DNA from: Zantedeschia hybrid cultivar
Lineage: Eukaryota; Streptophyta; Magnoliopsida; Alismatales; Araceae
Assembly (NCBI GenBank): GCA_030544215.1
Contig: JARZZO010000003.1
Span: forward strand, 50,574,045-50,638,044
Reading direction: 5' to 3'
Length of the DNA stretch: 64,000 nucleotides
Every line of letters starts with the position of its first letter. The first letter of the stretch is position 1. The notes beneath the pieces are model-generated. The model made no database searches and was not told the origin of the DNA. It worked only from the letters and a program-made list of their open reading frames with translations. The position numbers and the translations under genes were made by a program. Positions 45,614 to 55,207 of this stretch are shown here, piece after piece.

Positions 45614-48338
45614 TGTAACGACCCGCCATCCTATGACCGGAGACCCGGTCACTAAATGGACGTCGGCCCATTAACTGCGGGTTCACACCCGGATCTCACA
45701 CAACACGTCTGGAGGAGTAAGTGTTAAACAAGATTAAATATGACAATCTCACGGACTGTAAAGATAAGCAAGTGCGCAGGAAGGAAAATAACAATGTCCG
45801 TATATAGTCCAACAATAATTACATGTCCAACAATTAAATAAGTACAGGCAGAAGGAAGTACAACAACATCGGGGCATACCCCGGAACTAAGACAGCTGCT
45901 GGTCCGCACACCGAGAAGACACCACGCTTCCGCTCGCCTCGAGGTCCACACCTGAAACCGCAGGGAGTGAGCCACACCAGAAATGGGCTCAGTAGGGATC
46001 ATCCGATCCCCTGCCTCCCACTCACACACCCACAAGTGTAACAACAGGAATATATGGCAATTAAAGTAAAGCAGTAAACACAACACCCAACTCTGATGTG
46101 AAACGCACGGTAAGCAGTGTAACAAGAACCATTCTAAGTAACCCGAAGAACCCAACACAGAGTCACGACTCACAGTCAAAGTCCACGAAGCGACTAAACC
46201 ACACTGTCGACCGAAGTCGAACGTCGCCTCCCAACACTACCACCACTGCTCACGCCTGTCCACCCCTACAGCGTTCCGGGGCACTGTAGGGTGAGGCAGC
46301 GAGCTAAACTAGGACTAGCTGGACTCAGTGTACCGCCACTGCCAGCTACGTGTGCACACAAGCAGTCTAGACTACTGTCCTACCATCCGGATTGCCTCCA
46401 CGCTAGGCCTCAGCGCTTCAGGAGGGCCCTGGGGACCGGCGAACCCCCGTCAAGCCGAAGCTATAGGAACTACCCACAAACCCAACTCTCCCGGGCTGCG
46501 TCAGGCCAAGGGCTATAGGTACCACTCGTAACCTTGATCAAAGGTCACATCAGGCCCACTGGCTAATGGGTAAACCAACTCCCACCAGAAACACCACCAG
46601 CTCCACAGCAAGAAACACGCCGGAAGCTGTCACGACAACCAAGGGAAACCCCGACCCACTGAGACCAAACAGCAACCCCTCGGATAGCACACAGCTGCTC
46701 CGGCCCGACAGCTCAAGGTGGTTCTGCTTGTCTCAGCCAAGGGTAAAACACAACAAGCACCACTCCACAGACACCATGACCCTGTCCCCACCGGTCCATG
46801 GTGACATATGTAAACCACAGTTAACCCGATCCACATTCGCATAACACAACCGCACATATAACATGACTCCATTCGCACAGTAAACCTCAGTCTCAGTATA
46901 TAGTTAAAGCACACACACACCCACAGAAGTCCCCGTCTCAGTATACAACCCGAAACATGCATTAGAATCATCCCACCGTTAAACATGCACGAAAATACAG
47001 CATTTAAGCATTCCTGTCTTGAATCACGTCGACCGAGGTCGACGCCATTCAAGACCCTAAGACATGTTTTATTAAAAGCCCGATTTATCCTTAAAACGCG
47101 TCCACCGTTGAAGTCGCCATTTAAAACGCGTCTGGGTGTCTCGACGCCATTCAACCCAGAAATCCAGATTCCAGAACCCTTAAACGGGGGCATTTCCTGC
47201 CTAAATGGCGTCATGATGGCCCGACGTCCTTCTAAAAGGCGTCGTCCATCCATGACGTCATTTAGCGCAGAACCCCAAACTCAGGAAACCTTCGCACAGG
47301 GAGGTTTCTGCCCTAAAACGCGTCGTACTGACCCGACGTCTTTCGAAAAGGCGTCGACCAGGTACGACGCTATTTAGCGCCAGAAACCAGGTTTCCTGGT
47401 TCAACCCGAGGGCTTCACCCTTGAACCCCGGGCACCCCGAAAATCCCAAAATCAAAGGGGGAAGGAGAGAAACTCAACCATACAATCATGCTACGAAAAC
47501 ACGATCACAAACATCGTCATACCCACATGGAATCCCCCCCTAAGCATGCTCAATCTATCCCCCAAACACCACGTCACGCCGAGAATCACACGAACATCAC
47601 ATGCAAGGTTCGTCCCCCTACCGGTTCTCGAACTCCTCCAAGCTCCTCGCCGCCGACCCGTCTCGCCCCACGCCGCCGCCGGTATCCTCGAGGACGCCGC
47701 CACTCCGCCGGGACGTCGGCCGCCGTCCGGAGAAGGGAACGCCGCGAGGAAGGTGGTGGAGGTAGAGGTGAGAGGTAGGGAAGCTATGGAGTAGTTGGAA
47801 GAGGAAGAAGAGGAAGGGAAGGGAGGAAAATCGCCGGAGAGGGCGGAGAGAGCGAAGAGAGAGAGAGTGAAGGTGAGAATGAGGGAAAGAAGGGGTGGCT
47901 CGCGGGGTCAACCAGAACTCCTCTAAAACGCGTCGATCGGGGCAGACGCCAATCAGTCTGACAGGACGGCCGTACCGACACCGGTCTGAAACGCGTCGCC
48001 CACCGCGGACGCCGTTCAGACGACAAGACAGGCCGTACTGACAACGCTCTGGCGCCGTACCCTGACACCGCAGGTGTCGCAGTCTGAAACGCGTCGACCG
48101 AGCTGGACGCCGTTCAGACAAATCTGACAGGGCCGTACTCTCACGGCCCGAAACCCGCCCACGTGGCGCAACAACCGACAGACCCTAAATGGCGTCCACA
48201 CAACCTGACGCCTTTTGAAAGGCGTCGAGAGGTGCTGACGCCATTCAGACAGCAATCTCAAGACCCCTCCAGGGTCCAAACCAGGGGATCCGGCCCGAAC
48301 CCGACCCGAAAACCGAACCCGAAATCTCAGTCATTACA
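45614..48338 (-). repeat. LTR copy 3 (outermost 5' LTR) of the tandem element
   Basis: 2,725 bp with about one private variant (GCCCGACAGCTC), so it is closest to the common ancestor of the three. It ends CAGTCATTACA at 48,338 and is followed by the ACCTG duplication. Hairpin clusters lie at 47,019-47,377 and about 47,922-48,249. Confidence 0.9.
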
Positions 48339-49410
48339 ACCTGAATGAAACAAAGGGTTAGGCCTAATCATTTGTTCAGACGCACATATATTTCACATCA
48401 CTCACCATATGAGGAGGGAATGTGTCAAGCTGGGCGCGGATGTCCTCCAGGCGGTACATCACGGGGCGATAATCCCGGATCACCTCCCACCGCGCCATAA
48501 GAAGGGTCCATCCCTCACGGTCCGCAGAAACAGTCCCCCGGCCGATAGGGAAGCGGGTGTAACCCCAGATCTGCAAGGGACAACACAGTCAGTGCCGATC
48601 AACATAAGTGAGGAAGGAGATCCACAACCAAGAAAATTACCTGAAGAAAAGGTGTGAATCCACCCAAGTTGCCAGAGCCCTGGCGGTAGGTCACCAGGTG
48701 GGAGAAAAGATGACCCAGCATTGCAGCTCCCCACGCCATCTTCTTCGTTGCTTGAAGGTCCTCCAACAGCGGTAGGTACTTTAGATTGACCTTATCTGAA
48801 GCTGTGGCAAATAGCAGCCTCCCGAAGAGGAACAAGAGAAAGATCCGTAGGTTCTCGTCATCCGAGCAGCCATCCAAGTCCAAGAGCGCCTCCACTCTCT
48901 CGGCGAAAGCCTCCAGAGTCTCGCTCGGCATCCGCCGTACCCGGCTCAACTCCATAGATCGGGCGAAATGTCCGAGGGGTATGTGAGATATCGCTCCTTG
49001 GACCAGGTAATACCCCTCGCCTAGGAGTCGATCCGACAGCTGCCTGTAGTCCCTGAGCTCGGGACCCACTACCGGATCCCCTATGACCGTCAAGCCCGTC
49101 AAGAAGGAGACGTCCTCCAGTATGGGCAGCATGTGTCCCCACGGTATGATGAAGGCCCTACATCTGTCATCCCAGCGCTCCCGCAGAGCCACTAAGAAGG
49201 GCGCATCCACCATGAACGGACGGATCTGGAACAGCGGTCCGAACCCAAACGCGTCCACCTGGAAAAGGAGCCGATCGGGCAGTGCGTGGTACCAGGCTCA
49301 GACCAGCTCCCATGAAACCCGGCTCTCTGGGGACCCTGAAAATCCAAACAAAATTAAAAGTTAGCGCATGAGCATATATATAATTTTTTTTTGGAGTAGG
49401 CGAAGCAGCC

Positions 49411-49556
49411 TCACCGTCCGCACAGGTGGACAGCGGAGCCCTCCGCCGCCCACCCGCACGGACGGCGGACCCACCCGCCGTCCGCACGGGCGGACGGCGG
49501 GGCCGCCCGCCGTCCACTCGGACAGGCGGTGGCACCCCCTGCCGTCCTCACCGTGG
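49411..49556. repeat. Hairpin array next to the PMD exon, about 4 modules
   Basis: Modules have arms GGACGGCGG or GGACAGCGG with CCCGCCGTCC or near copies, and short loops (ACCCA, GGCCG, AGCCCT). They are separated by GCACGG or ACTCGG linkers. If the splice acceptor at 49,336 is used, the array lies in the intron just upstream. Confidence 0.7.
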
Positions 49557-50035
49557 TTCCAAAACAGAAAAGAACAAAAAAAAAACTCACCTTCTTATTC
49601 TTCAGAGACACCTCTCCATTGCCGCCACCTTCTCCATCACCTTCTCCTTCTTCTTCTTCCTCTCCATCACCCCTGTCTTCTTCCTCTTCATCTTCCTCCG
49701 TTGCTGCCGTCCTCCCTTCTTCTTCTTCTTCTTCTTCTTCTTCTTCTTCCTCTCCGCCGCGAAGAGTCTCCTCGCCACCGCCACCGCCGCTGCGAAGAGT
49801 CTCCTCGCCGCCGCCGCCTCCGCCGACGCCGACGTCCACCCCGTCGCGGCCGCCGCCGCCACTGGAGCTCGCTCCATCGCCACCGCCGGTCCTCCTCCTC
49901 CTAAGCGAGCGAGGGAGCCAAACTCTCGCCATGGATGGAAAGGTGGGAAAATTTTGGAATCGGAGAAGAGGAAGAAAGGGGTAGGAGTGGGGAACAATAG
50001 AGCCCAGGGCTTCTTAAAGCCACCCGCTTGGCCCC

Positions 50036-50316
50036 TGGCGTGGACGGCCACGCGCTGGCCGTCTGCCGGCGTGGACGGCCACGCGCTGGCCGCCCGCCGG
50101 CGTGGACGGCCACGCGCTGGCCGTCTGCCGGCGTGGACGGCCATGCGCTGGCCGCCCGCCGGCGTGGACGGCCACGCGCTGGCCGTCCGCCAGCGTGGAT
50201 GGCCACGTGAGTGGCCGTCCGCCGGCATGGACGGCCAGCCGCTTGGCCGTCCTCCACGTGGGCGGCCAGCAGGCTGGCCGTCCTCCAGCGTGGACGGCCA
50301 CGGTCGTGGCCGTCCC
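50036..50316. repeat. Hairpin array upstream of the PMD gene, about 9 modules
   Basis: A period of about 31 bp with arms GTGGACGGCC/GGCCGTC and loops of 7-8 bases: ACGCGCT or ATGCGCT in the first five modules, then ACGTGAGT, AGCCGCTT, AGCAGGCT and ACGGTCGT. Linkers read TGCCGGC or CGCCGGC. The arm sequence is the same as in the Ogre-like 5' leader, although linkers and loops differ. Confidence 0.85.
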
Positions 50317-50413
50317 ACGCATCCGCTAATGTGGGCGGTTTGGTTATATTTTTGAAGGAGAATTTCCAGAAAATTAAAATTGGTATTATTCACTAAAAAA
50401 TTCAATAGATACA

Positions 50414-51892
50414 TTATTCCAATACTCTACGGCCCATGAAAAAGGCACAGACAGCAGGACGTACATTGGTTAAATAGTCTACATATCTTTTGACTTCCTC
50501 TGAAGTCTCTGCTACGTCAAGACGGGCTTTTGTGAATCTGGAGTGACGGCGCCATGCACGTCGGAACCGCTCTTTTGCTTGCGCCTCTCTCGCGTACCCT
50601 GTATGTCTCGGCACGATTAGTGTGTCATGCAAGGCGGGGAGTGGCACCTGTCTGGGAACTCCGATTTGAAGATGGCAACGATGTCCTTGGTACACGGCTA
50701 ACTCGTTAGGGCCAATTAGCCACAACTCACGCTCACGAGAAGCCCTTGTGGTGAACTCCATACCTCGAAGGATCATCGGGACAAAGATAAATTTCTCCAC
50801 GGCATGAAGTTCAGGTAATCACGCCAGTTGTCCCTCGTCTTGAGATAAGCCGTGAGACACCTGACTTGATCTTCGGGACCAAGAAGCGAGCGTGCAGGGT
50901 ACCATGCGCTGTGCTGAAAAATCCTAGAGGCGGAAGTTACCTTTTCATCAAAATCAAAAGATAAATGCATCTCCATCCACAATTGTAAGGTGAACAAGCT
51001 TCCCCTCACAGATCTCCCCATGCTCATGTGGCTGAGCCCTCCATACAGGTGTGACAAGATCGCTGGGGGGAGAGAATGGCCTCTCCACAACAAGCTCAGC
51101 ACGCCCACATACTCCCTCTCTAGCACAGAGCATGTAGTGGGAAACCATAAGACTCCCCCAAGAACTAGGCATAAGCCCCGCATCAGCCTCTCAGATTCGA
51201 CCGTCTTGCGCTTAATCTCCCGGATCAACCAGTACGCAAGGCGATCGACGAGGATTCCTCAACTGTTAGTCATGCGGCATACCTCCCGTTTGTCCTGCAC
51301 AATATCAACAAAGATTTCCTCCCATGCAGGCAAACCAGAGGGATCATCGGTGGCTAGGCCTTCCCAGCCATAGAAGGTTTCTACCTCCTCCAGCAAAACT
51401 GTTGCCTCGAACTCGCGGAACACGAACGTGTGCGTTTCTGGATGCCACAGCTCGAGCAGTGCACCCAGTCCCTCCCAGTGCCAGTGGATGAAAGCGAACC
51501 ATTTTGCAAACACGATGGAACGGGTCAAATTCCATCGGTGCATATATACCCTCATGCCTAGGGTAATCACGTCCAGCAGCGCCGCAAGCCATGCATACTT
51601 GCGAGTATGCCTAGCATCAGGGAATTTGGGAAGAGGCTACAAGATAACCAAGAGTCAAGAGAGAGAGGAGAGAACCAAGGTGGACAACATAAAGGTTTGA
51701 GCATACCTGTCCACGGGCCACCAAATTGCTGAGGTGGCCTTCCACATCAGATAGGACTTGGGGCTCCATAGCAGCAGTGCGAGCAGAAGGTGAGGCCATC
51801 TTGTCACAGAGAGCTTGAGTTCTGGAAGAAAGCCCCGCGACAACCCTCCCCTTTAAAGCCGCAGGATAATTACAAACTTTTCCACGTCCCAT
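50414..51892 (-). pseudogene. DUF7745-like antisense gene (PMD-related class)
   Basis: Likely start Met-Gly-Arg-Gly at 51,892. Exon 1 ends at 51,707 (ACAG then GTATGC) and exon 2 begins at 51,636. The protein reads IVFAKWFAFIHWHWEGLGALLELW, TFVFREFEATVLLEEVETFYGW, MRGLCLVLGGVLWFPTT, LPPAILSHLYGGLSHMSMG and WYPARSLLGPEDQVRCLTAYL. The 'block of work' order (LLELW, FVFREFE, LEEVE.FYGW, then VLFP-like and AI...L.) matches the DUF7745 family of transposon-associated plant proteins. A TGA follows MTNS at about 51,257 and a frameshift lies near 50,800, so it is broken. The molecular function of the family is unknown. The assignment rests on pattern memory, not a search. Confidence 0.55.
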
Positions 51893-51929
51893 AAAAGACA
51901 GAAGTGCATGCATATCCTTTTGCCTTCTT

Positions 51930-52080
51930 ATGGACGGCATACCCTTGGCCTTCCACCACTCCATGGACGGCACATCCTTTGGCCTTCCACCTTTTCCTGG
52001 AAGGCATGCTAGTTGGCCTTCCACCTTTTCGTAGAAGGCAAGCCAGCTGGCCTTCTACCACTCTAGAAAAGGCCCATCCA
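51930..52080. repeat. Hairpin array upstream of the DUF7745-like gene, about 4 modules
   Basis: Modules mix two arm types: GGACGGC with GCCTTCC in the first two, GGAAGGC or AGAAGGC with GCCTTCC or GCCTTCT in the last two. Loops are ATACCCTTG, ACATCCTTTG, ATGCTAGTTG and AAGCCAGCTG. It therefore links the GAAGGC array of the LTR with the GGACGGC array of the leader. Confidence 0.75.
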
Positions 52081-52190
52081 TGAGAAGACAAAAGTGCCCT
52101 CCTCCCTTCTCTACTTTGAGAAGGTAACCTCACCCCAGGGTCAAGAGACCACCTAGCTCAATATCTACAAATTAATGGCTCTTCCTGGAA

Positions 52191-52265
52191 TTCGAGTCGA
52201 AGCCATATCGGATTGGCATTCTACCAATAGAATAGCCATATCTTCCATATCGGCTTCGACTCGAA
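52191..52265 (+). other. Two-tier stem-loop in the 3' noncoding region of O2
   Basis: The outer stem pairs TTCGAGTCGAAGCC with GGCTTCGACTCGAA (14 perfect pairs), the inner TGGC-ATTCT with AGAAT-GCCA around ACCAAT. It is homologous to 19,436-19,519. At one pair G-C has become T-A and two G-U pairs have become C-G and A-T. The antisense module ends at the foot of this stem. Confidence 0.72.
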
Positions 52266-53071
52266 ACTAAACATTTGCTTCTCATCCTCCTGCAGTTTAA
52301 GGTCTAATGTTGTGATCATTAAATATGTGAACGTTGCTAATGTGTGTTTCTGCAGCTGCAGGAAATTTGAGGCAAGTAGGATTGAAGACACAGGAGGCTA
52401 ATAACTTCGGGCGTATAGACTCTGAGTTCCTCTTTAAACAAAACAATGAGGAGTCTATATTCCCCAAGTTATTCGATTGGCCAATAAATCTCTCATGTTT
52501 GCATTAGGAATTTGTTTTTAATTTTAAACCAGCATGCATTTGCATAAGCATTTATCCTCGCCCTAGGGGCAATGACCATAATTCATCACTCTGCTTAACC
52601 CATCGTTGATCTATGAGTCTGGCAATTGTACGTCTGTTAACTCTTCGAATTTCAAGACCTCATCCTTTTTTCAATACGTGTGCTTGAGATTCTCTCACTT
52701 GGCGATCACATGATGCGCCAGGCCACCGCGCGCCCGTTGTGTCGAGAGTTATTCAAGTCACACTCCTACACCTTTCCTGCTTGAGATCCCCTTGGGCCAG
52801 ATTGTTGCATCCTGGTGCACCAAGGCCTCGCGGTTCCAGCACCCGAGGGTCCCACGGACTGTGATTCTCTAGTACTGAACTTTGTCCATTTTCTTAAACC
52901 ACTCTTGCAACTCGAATAGCCAACTCTCATGCATTTGCTGCATTCGCATACCATCCTTGGATATAGCACATTACTTTTTCTTGGGCCGTCCAAAATCAGT
53001 CTTGATTTCTGGAACACCTATTTATCATTCCGCTCCACTCCACTGCAAAACAGGTGTCCCGGAGGGGCATT
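52266..53071 (+). other. O2 3' noncoding region and polypurine tract
   Basis: Collinear with O1 19,520-19,681 and then with O1 54,491-55,136 (CCTCTTTAAACAAAACAATG...). It ends with the purine-rich CCGGAGGGGCATT directly before the 3' LTR (about 53,059-53,071), the probable plus-strand primer. No gene is seen. Confidence 0.75.
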
Positions 53072-54485
53072 TGTAGACACCGATTTTAGACCACCCTTTT
53101 GGTCATAAACCCCATCCATCATTAGCCCATCATCACCCAAACCCCTCATCTTAGCCATCTCAGCCCACTAATAATTAGGCCCATTAACCAAATCCTGACT
53201 CTAGCCACCTTTCGAAGGCCACACCTTGCCTTCTACCACCCTTTGAAGGCCAGCCAGCCTGCCTTCTACCACCCTTCGAAGGCCAGCCAGCCCGCCTTCT
53301 ACCACCCTTCGAAGGCCACCCCTTGCCTTCCACCACCCTTCGAAGGCCACCCCTTGCCTTCCACCACCCTTCGAAGGCCAGCCAGCCCGCCTTCTACCAC
53401 CCTTCGAAGGCCACCCCTTGCCTTCCACCCCCTTCGAAGGCCAACCGGGCCGCCTTCCACCACTTCGTGGAAGGCCAGCTACCTGGCCTTCCACGGGATT
53501 GGAAGGCATGTTGGCTGGCCGTCCACTCCCTAACCACCCCCTTGACCTCGTCTTCCCCACGATCTCCTCTACTCGCCGCCCTCATCCCCACTCCGGCGAC
53601 TGCCGCGCGCACCACCTCCGATCCTTGACCACTTCCCATTGGCTCCATATTGATTTATGGGGATTTAGACCCCTGTTTTCTCCTATTTTCCCCTCACCTA
53701 TTTAAACCCCCCATATCCTCTCGAGCAAGGGGGTTAAGGAGTTTTCTTGTGAGAGGTTCGGAGAGGTTGACGAGGAGTTTCCTAGAGTGGCTCAGGCGAG
53801 GTTGGCAGACAAGGAGTTAGCTTCAAGGGGAACCCTCCGCATTCCGAAACGGGCTTGTCTTCTTAACCCCATTTTACTTTTTCTGTTCATTTCATTGCAT
53901 CCTCATTTCCATCCATGCCGTAGCATTCTCTCTCCCTCTTACTCTTCTTTCTCACTTTTGACATATTACTTCACTTTCCACACACACGAGCACCCTCATT
54001 TGCATGCATGAATGTTAAGATGACCTAGTAATCCCTACCCACCAGAGGTTTCTAACAAAAAACGGGAGGTGGGTGGCCATAACATATGGTCACCTTCCCC
54101 CCCACCACTCATCCGGTGCGTCTCCCTCCGATTTTAACTAGTTTTTACATCTTCATGGATAGATTCTGCATATTATAGTTCTAATCGGGTTGTTTTCTGT
54201 CTTGTCTTTTCTTTCCATGGATCCTTACCACATTTCCGCGTGCAGAGTGCTGGGCTCTCCTCCTCTGGCCGGCCGGAGGAAGAGAAGGAGGAACCAGCAT
54301 TTCCCGCTCCCACAGAATGCGATCACCTCTTATACTCCTGCGGAGCACAGGGACCGAAAGGTAATGCTCCTGGCGATCACACCTCTATTTCTAACCCCCT
54401 TTAAATCGCCATAGTGCTAAGACGAACGGAGGAACCCTCGATCCGAAGCCCGCATCCGCGGCGGGGGACGTTCCGGGCGCCTACA
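53072..54485 (+). repeat. 3' LTR of O2 (1,414 bp)
   Basis: Ends TGTAGACACC and GGGCGCCTACA are intact. It is partner of 19,682-21,165. Its hairpin array (about 53,213-53,523) has 10 modules. It lacks about 12 bases (AGTGGCTCAGG for AGGGAAGGCTCAGG) in the GAGTTTCC region and a CTACTCCAATCACTCC segment seen in the other three LTRs. Confidence 0.87.
53213..53523. repeat. LTR hairpin array of the O2 3' LTR, about 10 modules
   Basis: Loop order CACACCTT, CAGCCAGCCT, CAGCCAGCCC, CACCCCTT twice, CAGCCAGCCC, CACCCCTT, CAACCGGGCC, CAGCTACCTG, ATGTTGGCT. It is one module shorter than the partner LTR. Confidence 0.83.
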
Positions 54486-54490
54486 AGTTC

Positions 54491-55136
54491 CTCTTTAAAC
54501 AAAACAATGAGGAGTCTATATTCCCCAAGTTATTCGATTGGCCAATAAATCCCTCCTATTTGCATTAGGAATTTGTTTTCTAATTTTTAAACCAGCATGC
54601 ATTGCATAAGCATCATCCACCATTCCCGCCCTAGGGGCAATGACCATAGTTTATCACTCTGCTTAACCCATTGTTGATCTGTGAGTCTGACAATTGTTCG
54701 TCTATTAACTCTTTGAATTGCAAGACCTTATCCTTTTTCCAATACGTGTGCTTGAGATTCTCTCACTTGACGATCACCTATTGCGCCAGGCCACCGTGCG
54801 CCCGTTGTGTCAAGACCTTTTCAAGTCACACTCCTCCATCTTTCATGCTTGAGATCCCCTTGGGCCAGATCGTTGCATCCTGATGCCCCAAGGCCTCGCA
54901 GTTCCAGCACCCGAGGGTCCCACGGATTGTGAATCTCTAGCCTGAATTTTGGTTCCTCTTCTTAGTCACCCTTGCAATTCGAATAGCTAGCTCTCATGCA
55001 TTTGCCGCGCTCTCATACCATCTTTGGATATAGCTCATCCCTTCTCCGGGCCGTCCAAAATCAGGTCCAATTTTCGGAACACCTATTTATCATTCCGTTC
55101 CACTCCACCGCAAAACAGGTGTCCCGGAGGGGCATT
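54491..55136 (+). other. Last part of the O1 body with polypurine tract
   Basis: O1 resumes here after O2, collinear with O2 52,429-53,071. It ends CCGGAGGGGCATT before the 3' LTR. No gene is seen. Confidence 0.8.
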
Positions 55137-55207
55137 TGTAGACACCGATTTTGGACCACCCTTTTGGTCATAAACCCCATCCACCATTAGCCCATCATCA
55201 CCAAACC

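Larger units (their letters stand above)
37050..48338 (-). mobile_element. Tandem gag-only retrotransposon: LTR-gag-LTR-gag-LTR
   Basis: Two internal units and three LTRs repeat with a 4,282-bp period. One duplication, ACCTG, is at 37,045-37,049 and 48,339-48,343. Each internal region is only 1,557 bp and holds a gag frame, an initiator-Met primer site and a polypurine tract, but no protease, RT, RNase H or integrase. This matches the nonautonomous TR-GAG type. The three LTRs differ at only about ten positions by eye and the internal regions at about one, so the array is very young. Unequal recombination between LTRs, or integration of a dimer, could explain it. Confidence 0.93.
35691..49335 (-). 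pseudogene. Plant mobile domain (PMD) gene with coiled-coil tail, split by the tandem element
   Basis: Minus-strand exons inferred from GT-AG sites: 49,335-48,641, 48,570-48,406, 37,047-36,668, 36,592-36,500, 36,426-36,280 and 36,215-35,691. The first carries the PMD core: RPFMVDAPFLVALRERW, FIIPWGHMLPILEDVSFLTGL, FLFGRLLFATASDKVNLKYL and MAWGAAMLGHLFSHL. The second has IWGYTRFPIGRG. The third has VVWMPYGEEDL and VPLLCVNICDGLFVRMAYRTWG. The last three form a charged, probably coiled-coil tail (EARLQDALHRAGAREADL, GLREELTRSQTEVREL). In-frame stops occur in ELV*AWYH, PDMN*GRR and ESLNQ*LRDQ, so it is a pseudogene. The 11.3-kb tandem element sits in the exon 2/3 intron acceptor. Upstream exons, if any, are uncertain. 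Confidence 0.75.
49336..50413 (-). other. 5' flank of the PMD gene with low-complexity frame
   Basis: Between the DUF7745-like gene and the first recognised PMD exon. It contains a hairpin array at 50,036-50,316, then a minus-strand frame from a Met codon at 49,932 that is almost entirely Gly, Ser and Glu and derives from a (TTC)n tract (about 49,716-49,750), and a second array at 49,411-49,556. The frame could be a first exon or 5' leader. Its low complexity gives no support for a protein. Confidence 0.5.
35558..52185 (-). other. Antisense two-gene module of O2
   Basis: This block is absent from O1 at the matching place (between about 19,404 and 19,436). With the 11.3-kb tandem insertion removed it is about 5.3 kb and encodes two multi-exon genes on the minus strand: a DUF7745-like gene at the right and a PMD gene with a coiled-coil tail at the left. 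I find no TG...CA ends, terminal inverted repeats, poly-A tail or Helitron-like end. Junctions show only a possible GGAAT repeat (about 35,553 and 52,187). Antisense extra genes between pol and the 3' LTR, including PMD genes, are known in Tat-lineage elements, so this may belong to the element itself. Confidence 0.6.
19682..54485 (+). mobile_element. Ogre-like Tat element O2, nested in O1
   Basis: The duplication AGTTC is at 19,677-19,681 and 54,486-54,490, and the body of O1 resumes exactly after it. LTRs are 19,682-21,165 and 53,072-54,485. The left LTR starts TACAGACACC, a mutated TGTAGACACC; the right LTR is intact. Contents: leader hairpin array, gag, protease/G-patch, RT, RNase H, second RNase H, integrase, noncoding DNA, an antisense two-gene module, 3' noncoding DNA and a polypurine tract. 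With its three nested insertions (2.4, 2.7 and 11.3 kb) removed, O2 is about 18.4 kb, in the range of Ogre-type elements. Confidence 0.88.

Noticed and set aside
48376..49335. PMD gene as an ordinary host gene of the MAIN/MAIL type
   Set aside because: It sits inside O2 between integrase and the 3' LTR, has in-frame stops and a transposon-type neighbour gene.
49602..50414. Long Trp/Pro/Arg-rich frames over the hairpin array on both strands, including frames of 270 and 309 codons
   Set aside because: They arise from the GC-rich tandem modules and the (TTC)n tract. Open frames exist simultaneously in several phases, which is typical of low-complexity repeats.
35558..52185. Antisense module as a Helitron, CACTA or MULE insertion into O2
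   Set aside because: No TC...CTRR ends with a terminal hairpin, no CACTA ends, no long terminal inverted repeats and no clean 3- or 9-bp duplication were found. O1 also carries its own short sequence at the place, so a simple insertion is not shown.
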